64,000 bases of DNA from Paenibacillus taihuensis (GTDB lineage Bacteria; Bacillota; Bacilli; Paenibacillales; Paenibacillaceae). How positions within the stretch are numbered: the stretch's first letter is position 1; the number at the start of each line of letters is the position of its first letter. Made by a program: the position numbers and the translations under genes. The stretch spans positions 1 to 64,000 of the forward strand of contig NZ_QTTN01000031.1 in NCBI RefSeq assembly GCF_003386535.1. The letters are read 5' to 3'. The notes below the pieces were generated by a model, which worked only from the letters and a program-made list of their open reading frames with translations, searched no databases and was not told the origin of the DNA. Shown here in pieces: positions 52,599 to 60,466 of this stretch.

Positions 52599-54182
52599 TC
52601 ACCTTATGTTCATGTTCAGCTTTTTCTGATCTTCCGGCAGCTTGGCGAACTTCTCGCGGTACATGTCTAACACGCGCTGGTAGCCCATTCTGCCAAGCTC
52701 TTCTTGAAACGAGTTCCAGTCGCTGTCCATGTTCAGCTCGCCCGTGACGAACTTGATCAGTTTCTCCGTTATAAATTTGTCTAGCGGGGTCATAATCTTC
52801 GTAATCGTGTTCAGCTCATCCTGTTTGAACGGAACGGCCGGTCCATCGAAGAAACCGATCCGGCTTGCATTTTCGTTATAGGACTGCTGTGCTTCGAGCC
52901 CCAATGCTCCCCAACGTCTCTTATATTCCGCGTCTTGGTCGTAGGGAGCCCATATACCCGATCGACCGTCGACGCCTAGCTGCTCCGGTGTTACTGTCCC
53001 CGTCGGGTTCATTTTCGTGTGAACCTTGGACGTATACGTACGCTCCCCGTTAGCCCAGACAAACGTATTTCCTTCGATCCCCCAATTGGTCAGCTCCATC
53101 ATTGCATCCGAATATTGCGCATCAAGCAAGCGGATTAATTCGTCGATATGTTTGGACTTGGCGTTGATCGCGATGACCCACGTTCCCTGCGTATTCGGAT
53201 ACTGAACTTTCTCGAGTGCTTGAAGTCCGGTATCGGTAACGAAAGGGAGGACTGCTTTCAGGTTAAACATGGAATCTTGTTTTGTGCCTTTCTCCTGCCA
53301 CCCATCCATCTCTGTAAAATAATCGTTAAATATAGCGAATGTCTTGCCGGATGTAATGTTCTCGAAATACTGCGATTCCGCGGTCGTTGCAAAATCAGGA
53401 TCAATCAGCTTCGCCTCGTAAAACTTCCTGGCAAGCTCGACTGCCTTCTTGTAGTTGCTCTCCACAGGGCCGAACTTATAAACCAACTCTTCGTTATTAA
53501 AGTAAATCCCGCCATGCGTGTGATAGGCCATAAAGAAGCTTTCCAAGAGCCGGTTCGGCCCCCAACGATTCGAAATCGGCTTCGAATCCGGATATATGTG
53601 CTTGAGCTGCTTGAGCGAATCGTATAACTCATCGAACGTCTTCGGAAGCAGCATCCCATTGCGATAGAAAATATCCGCACGCAGCATATAGCCGACCGGC
53701 ATTTGCCCGTACGTGTTGAAGCCGTCAATCCCATACAGCTTACCATCCTCTGTAACGATGCTGCGGTAGATTTCCGGGTACTTGCTTATCCAGCGCTGCA
53801 AATTCGGCATCCGATCCAAGTAAGGCTGCAGATCGAGCAGCATCCCTTGCGGACCGAATCGCTGCACCATATCTTTATCGATGATGAAGATATCCGGTTT
53901 CTCTCCGGACGAGGCCAGCAGCTGCTTGATGCGTTTCATATAATCGTTCAGCGGAAACTGAATCCAATCGAACTTCAGCTGCGTAAGCCGCTCGTACTCG
54001 AGGTCGATCATCGTATTCCGTTCCCTGGCGAAGGAAGGGACGGCTGCTTTAATCACAACCGGCGGCTCGGCTTGCTTGCCAGCAGTCTTCTTATCGAATA
54101 CGACGAATAAACAAGCAGCCGCGAGCAGAAGTACAGCAGTTGGTAAGGCTGCCAGGATAATTCTTCGATGTCTCTTCAGCAT
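52599..54182 (-). CDS. Membrane-anchored extracellular sugar-binding protein
   Basis: A 527-residue solute-binding protein related to the lipoprotein at 58732 (shared LKxxYPDS, GIY, YGPxE/xGP and LIDPxF blocks). The N-terminus RRIILAALPTAVLLLAAACLF continues as hydrophobic VVF before DKK. The Cys24 is followed by hydrophobic residues and the -3 residue is Ala, so an uncleaved anchor helix (about 8-29) is more likely than a lipoprotein. The ATG at 54182 is properly spaced from GAGAGGGG; the upstream ATG at 54191 overlaps it. The gene starts right behind the transmembrane AraC regulator and has no permeases on its strand. Confidence 0.85.
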   Translation of the reverse strand: MLKRHRRIILAALPTAVLLLAAACLFVVFDKKTAGKQAEPPVVIKAAVPSFARERNTMIDLEYERLTQLKFDWIQFPLNDYMKRIKQLLASSGEKPDIFIIDKDMVQRFGPQGMLLDLQPYLDRMPNLQRWISKYPEIYRSIVTEDGKLYGIDGFNTYGQMPVGYMLRADIFYRNGMLLPKTFDELYDSLKQLKHIYPDSKPISNRWGPNRLLESFFMAYHTHGGIYFNNEELVYKFGPVESNYKKAVELARKFYEAKLIDPDFATTAESQYFENITSGKTFAIFNDYFTEMDGWQEKGTKQDSMFNLKAVLPFVTDTGLQALEKVQYPNTQGTWVIAINAKSKHIDELIRLLDAQYSDAMMELTNWGIEGNTFVWANGERTYTSKVHTKMNPTGTVTPEQLGVDGRSGIWAPYDQDAEYKRRWGALGLEAQQSYNENASRIGFFDGPAVPFKQDELNTITKIMTPLDKFITEKLIKFVTGELNMDSDWNSFQEELGRMGYQRVLDMYREKFAKLPEDQKKLNMNIR

Positions 54183-54187
54183 GGATC

Positions 54188-56506
54188 TCATCCCCTCTCT
54201 GCCGGACCTTGTTGATGCTGCGCTTGGCTCCCCTTACGGTACTCGTTAGGGGTCACGGCTTCGAGCTTCTTGAACATGCGAATAAAGGCGTTCGCATTAT
54301 TGAAGCCGACTTGCTTGCCGACGTCGTTGACCGTAAGCGCCGATCCAATCAAGAGCTCCTTCGCTTTATCGATCCTCAGTCCATTGATGTAGTCGGTAAA
54401 AGTAACGCCTAGCTGCTTTTTGAAATATTGCGAAACATAGTTGGCATTCATGTTGAAACGATCGGCAATCGTCGTCAAGTTGGCCTCTGGCAAATGCTGC
54501 GCGATATAATCCAGCATGCCATGGATCGCCTTCGACGATTGGAGCTGGTTCTGAATATGAACGGACAGCGCGCGATAGATATCCCGGCATAAGGATTCCA
54601 TGATCCGGGGATCTTGAAAGGTGCCGATGTAAGGGATGACTTCGTCAGCAGGCATACCAAATAGAGATTGACCGTCTATGCCTCGAACATAGACGATCTC
54701 GACTGCGAGATAGAGCAGATCGCTTGCCAGCTGTTTGAATGATTTGAACGGCATGTCCTGAGCGTGGGCTTCTTCGAGCAGCTGTTCCAGCAAATGAGCG
54801 GAGCCCTCCACATTTCCGTGATCCATATACTTGTATAGCATTTCTTTCTTATCCGCAGCGATATAAGCGCTAGCTCTGCTGCCTCGGGATTCATCCGCAT
54901 CCGTAAACAGGATGCCTGCTTTATTCACGCTTCGCCAATCCAAGACAGCGCAAGCTTCTTTATAGGCCTGCGAGGTTTGCTCTAATTGATGGAATATCGG
55001 GCTCATGCCAACAGCCAGATGTACGCTATCCTTCTCACCCTCTATGAATGCCGCCGATAAATCGCCTAACCGCCGGACACTCGCATGTACATCCTCCGCG
55101 TGATGTTCCTGGAAGAACAGAACGCTCTCATGCTCGGAGATATCAAGCACCGGCTTGTTGAAGCCGGCTAAAAGCCGTTTCAAATCTGCAGGCGACCGCT
55201 CGCTCCGAGCGGAGAAGCTGACTCTGACGACAACAACGGCAAGACGGTCTCCGCCCCGAAAAAAATCGTATTTCTGCTGCAGGCGGTCAATGTCAGCGTG
55301 ATCGATCTGCTGATTCAGCGCACGGTACAGCAAGATTTGCAGAAGCGAAGGCATGCTTTCCTGATGGAACTGCTGCAATGACGTCATATTTTCTTTTATA
55401 TACTCGTATTCTGATCCGCCATGCTCGAAGGGCGACAACGCAAATCGTTTCATCTGGATGACGATGTCTGCCAGCGGCGAATAGATGCCCCGCGTGAATA
55501 TGGCCGAGAAGAACGTCCCGATCAGCATGAACAAGACGATTACACCAATGGTCCAGTATAGAAAATTGTTCGTTGGGCCGGTCAGCATATGCTCCGGTGT
55601 TACGATCAGAAATCCGAGATTATTCCAGGTCGAATGTTGAAATGACAGCATGTACCGCTCACTGCCGATTTTCGCGGTCGATTCGGTTTTGCCTTCGGTC
55701 ACATTCAAGCGGAGTGTCTTTGCATCGAAACGTTCGCCAAGCATTTTGCGGTCTGTCGTGCTAATAAATCGGTTATGATGCGTATCGACGAGGTAAATTT
55801 CGCCCTTTTTCGTGATGTTCATCTCATCGATCAATTGATAAATTTTCTGTTCGTCTATGTTAATGATCATGTAGTTGCGCGCATGAGCAAGGCTTTCGAT
55901 GTTTAGAAGAAGCGGAACGATGCTCTTATATCGTTTCTCGCCGGAGTCGCCGCTCTGCGTCATTACGTCGGTAGCGGAGAAGATGGCAGAATCGCTGCCA
56001 CTCGCGAGCGCGTTGTTCCAGAAGGCTTGCGGGTAATCCTTGTAGCGATAATGAAGATTGAAATAGAAAGTCGGATTGTACGATCCGGAACCGGCCAGTA
56101 TTGTATGGATGTTCTGGAAATAGATAAAGGCGTCATCGACGACATCATCGCTAATATACAGATCGGACAGCTTATTGCTTAATTCGTAGGAGGAGGAACT
56201 ATAGTTCTTCTGCGATTTGTCCGTCATCGCAACCAGATTGAGAAAGTCGGAATCGGAGGCAACGCTGTAGCCTTTGTCTTTGAGTTTGTTGAACAAGCCA
56301 TCAAGCGTCGAGGAGACAGCGCGCAAATAGTTCCGGTTCGATTCTTTCGCGTCGTTGATCATCCGGTAGTTCGAATAAACCGCTATCGTGGCGGACGAAA
56401 CCATGAGCAGCATAGTCAGCACGAAGAAGCGCAGGAAAATGTTAACCAGCGTTTTTTTCTTCATGCTAGCAGTCGCTTTGCGCGTAATCGACTTCAACAG
56501 TTGCAT
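54188..56506 (-). CDS. Transmembrane AraC-type regulator with Cache-like sensor domain
   Basis: A 772-residue one-component regulator. A first helix (about 22-46) and a second near 310-335 enclose an extracellular double-Cache-like sensor region (about 47-305). The cytoplasmic part has a linker (about 340-660) and a C-terminal AraC domain: ANLTTIADRFNMNANYVSQYFK in parts, then VNDVGKQVGFNNANAFIRMF. AGGAGG is 8 bases before the ATG. No kinase or receiver motifs, so it would bind DNA directly from the membrane. Translationally linked to the anchored binding protein and divergent from the permease operon, its likely target. Confidence 0.88.
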   Translation of the reverse strand: MQLLKSITRKATASMKKKTLVNIFLRFFVLTMLLMVSSATIAVYSNYRMINDAKESNRNYLRAVSSTLDGLFNKLKDKGYSVASDSDFLNLVAMTDKSQKNYSSSSYELSNKLSDLYISDDVVDDAFIYFQNIHTILAGSGSYNPTFYFNLHYRYKDYPQAFWNNALASGSDSAIFSATDVMTQSGDSGEKRYKSIVPLLLNIESLAHARNYMIINIDEQKIYQLIDEMNITKKGEIYLVDTHHNRFISTTDRKMLGERFDAKTLRLNVTEGKTESTAKIGSERYMLSFQHSTWNNLGFLIVTPEHMLTGPTNNFLYWTIGVIVLFMLIGTFFSAIFTRGIYSPLADIVIQMKRFALSPFEHGGSEYEYIKENMTSLQQFHQESMPSLLQILLYRALNQQIDHADIDRLQQKYDFFRGGDRLAVVVVRVSFSARSERSPADLKRLLAGFNKPVLDISEHESVLFFQEHHAEDVHASVRRLGDLSAAFIEGEKDSVHLAVGMSPIFHQLEQTSQAYKEACAVLDWRSVNKAGILFTDADESRGSRASAYIAADKKEMLYKYMDHGNVEGSAHLLEQLLEEAHAQDMPFKSFKQLASDLLYLAVEIVYVRGIDGQSLFGMPADEVIPYIGTFQDPRIMESLCRDIYRALSVHIQNQLQSSKAIHGMLDYIAQHLPEANLTTIADRFNMNANYVSQYFKKQLGVTFTDYINGLRIDKAKELLIGSALTVNDVGKQVGFNNANAFIRMFKKLEAVTPNEYRKGSQAQHQQGPAERG

Positions 56507-56668
56507 CCTGATTTCCTCCTATGACGGGTAAAGGACAGACATGTAGATTTCAACATACATGATAGGAACGGATAGCGTCAAGAAACATGTTTCGCGGGCC
56601 GTACCTAACAAATGTTATATAGCCGAATCTAACATTTTGATGATGATCTAACATCTTTTAAATTGCGG

Positions 56669-56683
56669 ATGAAAGCGATTTCC
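56669..56683 (+). promoter_or_regulatory. cre-like site before the second importer operon
   Basis: ATGAAAGCGATTTCC matches WTGAAARCGYTTWNN with one mismatch. It lies in the 255-base divergent region between the AraC gene and the permease genes; no gene is seen there. Confidence 0.45.
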
Positions 56684-56761
56684 GAGTATCGTGTGATCAG
56701 ACAACGGACGTTCGACATGAACGATGGCGATGTCGAAGCATAGAGAAGGAGGAATCGCTCC

Positions 56762-57721
56762 ATGGATCAGACGGCATCCGCGAAAAGCATAATGAAAACG
56801 CGTTCCGGTACAAGCGGGCCAAACCGATTTTTGCGCGAATTCGTACAGCAAAAATATTTGTACCTCATGGTACTCCCCGGCTTTTTGATCGTGCTGGTGT
56901 TTGCTTATTTTCCGATGTACGGCGTGCTCGTGGCATTCAAAGATTACAACGTGGCAAAGGGGATATGGGGGAGCGAGTGGGTCGGTTTCAAGTATTTCAA
57001 GCAATTTCTGGACAACCCGATGGCATTGCGAACGATCAAGAATACGCTCATTCTCGGCGCATACGGACTCGTATTCGGATTTCCGGCACCTATTGTTCTA
57101 GCGCTGCTGCTTAATGAGATTCGGCATACGGCGTTCAAGAAGTTCGTACAGACCGTCTCCTACTTCCCGCACTTCATATCTACCGTCATCATCGTCGGGA
57201 TGATCAAAGAGTTTACGTCGCTCGATGGCTTGTTCAACCAGATTACGGGGCTGTTTGGCCTTGAGCCAATCAACTTTATGACGGAGTCGAAATACTTCCG
57301 AGCCTTGTTCATCGGCTCAGGCATCTGGCAGGGTATCGGCTGGGGGACAATTCTGTACTTGGCCGCGCTCAGCAATGCCGATCCAACGCTTTATGACGTG
57401 GCATCGATCGACGGAGCGAATCGATGGCAGAAGATCAGGAACATATCGATTCCCGCTATTATGCCCACGATTATCATTTTGTTCATTATGTCCGTAGGCG
57501 GAATTCTAGGTACCGATTTCATGAAGGTGCTGCTCATGTACAACCCGAGTACTTACGAGAAAGCCGATGTCATCGATACGTATGTGTACAGATTAGGCAT
57601 TGAAGGCGGACGATTCGAGTACGCGGCAGCCGTCGGATTGATGTTATCTGCCGTATCGTTCCTGTTCGTCCTCATTACGAATCGACTGTCCCGCAAATAC
57701 TCGGAAACGAGCTTATGGTAG
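56762..57721 (+). CDS. ABC sugar permease (LplB-like), second locus
   Basis: A 319-residue membrane protein with six predicted helices. YLMVLPGFLIVLVFAYFPMY is the first. The EAA-type loop reads DVASIDGANRWQKIRNISIP. GAAGGAGGAATCGCTCC precedes the ATG. Forms the transport channel with the next gene. Confidence 0.92.
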   Translation: MDQTASAKSIMKTRSGTSGPNRFLREFVQQKYLYLMVLPGFLIVLVFAYFPMYGVLVAFKDYNVAKGIWGSEWVGFKYFKQFLDNPMALRTIKNTLILGAYGLVFGFPAPIVLALLLNEIRHTAFKKFVQTVSYFPHFISTVIIVGMIKEFTSLDGLFNQITGLFGLEPINFMTESKYFRALFIGSGIWQGIGWGTILYLAALSNADPTLYDVASIDGANRWQKIRNISIPAIMPTIIILFIMSVGGILGTDFMKVLLMYNPSTYEKADVIDTYVYRLGIEGGRFEYAAAVGLMLSAVSFLFVLITNRLSRKYSETSLW

Positions 57722-57730
57722 GTGAATCGC

Positions 57731-58612
57731 ATGGTATATAAATCAAGTGTGGGATCCCGGATTTTTGATGCGGTGAACATCGGATTCATGCTGTTGCTCG
57801 TGATCGTGACGGTATACCCGCTGCTCAATGTCATTGCGGTTTCCTTAAGCCACTCGGATTATATTTCGCTCGGGAAGGTAACCTGGTTCCCGCGAGGGTT
57901 TAACACGAAGGGATACGGCATTATCTTCGATAAGCCGATGCTCTACATCAGCTATCGCAATACGGTGCTCTACGCCGCGGCAGGTACACTGCTGACGCTG
58001 TTTCTGACATCGCTGATGGCGTATCCGCTCACGATTTCGAAGTTTCAGCTGAAGAATGGCATTACCGTATTTCTAGCCATTACGATGTTCTTCAGCGGAG
58101 GCATGATTCCGACCTACTTGATCATCAAGCAGCTGCACATGCTGAATACTTTCTGGGTAATGGTCGTGCCTGGATGCATCAGTGCCTATAACGTCATTAT
58201 TTTCCGGACTTTCTTTCAAAATATTTCATCGGAGCTCCGAGAATCGGCTTATATCGACGGAGCGAACGACTTGGTCGTCCTGATCCGCATCTATCTGCCG
58301 CTGTCCAAGGCTTTGCTGGCGACATTCGCCTTGTTCACTGTCGTGGCGCATTGGAATGTATGGTTTAATGCGCTGATTTATTTGAAGGACGAGCATCGGT
58401 ATCCGCTGCAAATGTTCCTGCGCTCCATCATTTTCACGCAGCAGGAGGGGCAAAGCTCACAGGTAAAGGATATGATCCAGAACCGGCAGATCAATCCGAA
58501 GAATATCCAGATGGCGGCGATCGTCATCACTATGGCTCCGATTCTATGCATCTATCCGTTCGTGCAGAAGTATTTCGTAAAGGGTGTCATGGTCGGTTCG
58601 ATCAAAGGGTAG
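57731..58612 (+). CDS. ABC sugar permease (LplC-like), second locus
   Basis: A 293-residue membrane protein. LLLVIVTVYPLLNVIAVSLS is the first helix, and ESAYIDGANDLVVLIRIYLP is the ATPase-docking loop. A GTG at 57722 directly follows the preceding stop; the ATG at 57731 has TAGGTG at good spacing and is chosen. Confidence 0.92.
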   Translation: MVYKSSVGSRIFDAVNIGFMLLLVIVTVYPLLNVIAVSLSHSDYISLGKVTWFPRGFNTKGYGIIFDKPMLYISYRNTVLYAAAGTLLTLFLTSLMAYPLTISKFQLKNGITVFLAITMFFSGGMIPTYLIIKQLHMLNTFWVMVVPGCISAYNVIIFRTFFQNISSELRESAYIDGANDLVVLIRIYLPLSKALLATFALFTVVAHWNVWFNALIYLKDEHRYPLQMFLRSIIFTQQEGQSSQVKDMIQNRQINPKNIQMAAIVITMAPILCIYPFVQKYFVKGVMVGSIKG

Positions 58613-58731
58613 GAAGCTTCATCTCTGATGCATGGCCTTGAAAGGAGGTGAGCGTCGAAGCGAGGTCTGCGGCAAGAGAGAGCTGCAATTGCATTCAAAA
58701 CCGTTTCGTTCAATTTAGAGGGGGATCTACT

Positions 58732-60378
58732 ATGAAAAAATCGTTTTCGATCTTGAGAGTACTGGTACTGATTACGCTTATTTCGACTGTAATTCTAAGT
58801 GCGTGCAGCAAGTCGAATGATGGGAATACCTCTTCATCCAATAATTCCGACGCGAACGCGACTGCGAACCAGGCTTCCGCACCTGAAGAATTGAAGCTTA
58901 AGGTCGTGATCCCGCACTTCGGAGGCGATCCGACGGGAACGGTAGTCGAGCAACAATACGAGAAAGAAATCGAAGCTTACATGGGCACTAAAGTCTCGAT
59001 CGAGTGGACGCGTATTCCGTGGGGCGAGTACAGGGAAAAGACGCAGATCATGCTGACAAGCGGCGATATTCCGGACGTCATGCTCGTGCTCGGCAACGAT
59101 AATATTGTCAAATATGGCGAGCAGGGTCTGTTCCTTGACCTGAACAAATACGCGGAAAATACGCCGAATTACAGTACATTCGTCGATGCTACGGATAATA
59201 AAGAGCAATATTTGATGACCGATAACGATCAATTGTTTGCCTTCTATGATGGTTATTCGAATCCTTCCGACATCGAGCCAAGCCAATACGCTGCTGCCTA
59301 TCGTCTTGATGTATTCGAGAAAAACAACATAAAAGTGCCGACTACGCAAGAAGAAATGTATGAGGCTGCGAAGAAGCTGAAGGCATTGTACCCGGATTCT
59401 TATCCGATCGGTCAAAGCGAGCAGTATATGGGCTACGACGGTATTCTGAACGCCAACCATACGTCGAGCGGTATCTACTGGAATGGCACGCAGTATGTAT
59501 ACGGACCGACTGAAGATGCGTACAAGGAAGGACTTATGTTCCTGAACAAGCTTTATTCCGAGAAGCTGATTGATCCGGCTTTCTGGTCGGACGAGATAGA
59601 CCAGGCGAAACCGAAAGCAACGAGCGGCAAAACGTTCATTTATCCGCAGCTGTGGTCGGGCTATGTGGCTGATTTCAACGCGAATAAGGAAGCGGGCGTA
59701 ACCTGGACGCTTGCGATGACGGCAGATAATCCAACCTACGGCAAAGCGTGGAAGTACGGCAGCGACCCCAAGGGAAAAGGGCTGCAGAACGGCTATGGTA
59801 TCGTCATCTCCGCGAAGACGAAACATCCAGAGCAGGTCGTAAAGCTGCTTGATTATCAATACAGCGACAAAATGATTGATCTATTGATGTGGGGCATTGA
59901 AGGCAAATCCTACGAAGTGAAGGATGGTCAGAAGCAGTATCTGCCAGCGCTCAAATCCGCGCCGGACTTCGTAGACCAGCTTGCGAAAATGGGTGTTTCC
60001 GCATCGATGAGCACGCGTCCTGGTATCGTCTTTACGCCGCAAGAGAGAATCGCCGTTTATACTTCGGTCCCGGATGTGCTGTTCTACCATGACGGTAAAG
60101 CACAATTGGAAAACTATTATATAGCGTCGAATGAATATGGCGGCAGCGAGTCGATCTCGCCGAATGACAGAGCGCCGAAGGTGATGCTGTCGAAGGACGA
60201 AACCGATGAAGTGGCGGATACGATGACGCCGATCGACACGTATGTCCAAGAGTCAGCGGTCAAATTTATTAAAGGCGAGATGGGCTTTGACCAGTGGGAT
60301 AACTACTTGGCTACGATTAAGAAAATGGGAGATTTGCAAGCGATTCTCGATCTGCAGAATAGCAAAGTGAAGAAATAA
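58732..60378 (+). CDS. Extracellular sugar-binding lipoprotein, second locus
   Basis: A 548-residue solute-binding lipoprotein with lipobox VILSAC (Cys25), a Ser/Asn-rich linker to about 50, and a binding domain starting KLKVVIPHFGGDPTG. An ORF from 58648 adds residues without function; the ATG at 58732 follows AGAGGGGGATC. This is the transporter partner of the two permeases, unlike the anchored paralog at 52599. Followed by a strong intercistronic hairpin. Confidence 0.92.
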   Translation: MKKSFSILRVLVLITLISTVILSACSKSNDGNTSSSNNSDANATANQASAPEELKLKVVIPHFGGDPTGTVVEQQYEKEIEAYMGTKVSIEWTRIPWGEYREKTQIMLTSGDIPDVMLVLGNDNIVKYGEQGLFLDLNKYAENTPNYSTFVDATDNKEQYLMTDNDQLFAFYDGYSNPSDIEPSQYAAAYRLDVFEKNNIKVPTTQEEMYEAAKKLKALYPDSYPIGQSEQYMGYDGILNANHTSSGIYWNGTQYVYGPTEDAYKEGLMFLNKLYSEKLIDPAFWSDEIDQAKPKATSGKTFIYPQLWSGYVADFNANKEAGVTWTLAMTADNPTYGKAWKYGSDPKGKGLQNGYGIVISAKTKHPEQVVKLLDYQYSDKMIDLLMWGIEGKSYEVKDGQKQYLPALKSAPDFVDQLAKMGVSASMSTRPGIVFTPQERIAVYTSVPDVLFYHDGKAQLENYYIASNEYGGSESISPNDRAPKVMLSKDETDEVADTMTPIDTYVQESAVKFIKGEMGFDQWDNYLATIKKMGDLQAILDLQNSKVKK

Positions 60379-60396
60379 TAAGAGGTAAAAGCATAC

Positions 60397-60443
60397 AAAC
60401 CATTTCCTCCTTTAGTGCTTCCGAGCAAAGGGGGAAATGGTTT
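60397..60443 (+). terminator. Intercistronic hairpin between binding protein and GH95-like gene
   Basis: AAACCATTTCCTCCTTT (60397-60413) pairs with AAAGGGGGAAATGGTTT (60427-60443) over 17 bp with one T-G pair. No long U-run follows, so transcript stabilisation or processing is more likely than full termination. Confidence 0.8.
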
Positions 60444-60466
60444 ATTCATACCGGGAGGCTGAAGCG

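Noticed and set aside
58834-59859. 341-codon open frame antisense to the binding lipoprotein
   Set aside because: Arg/Ile/Val-rich shadow without start signals; the plus frame has a lipobox and binding fold.
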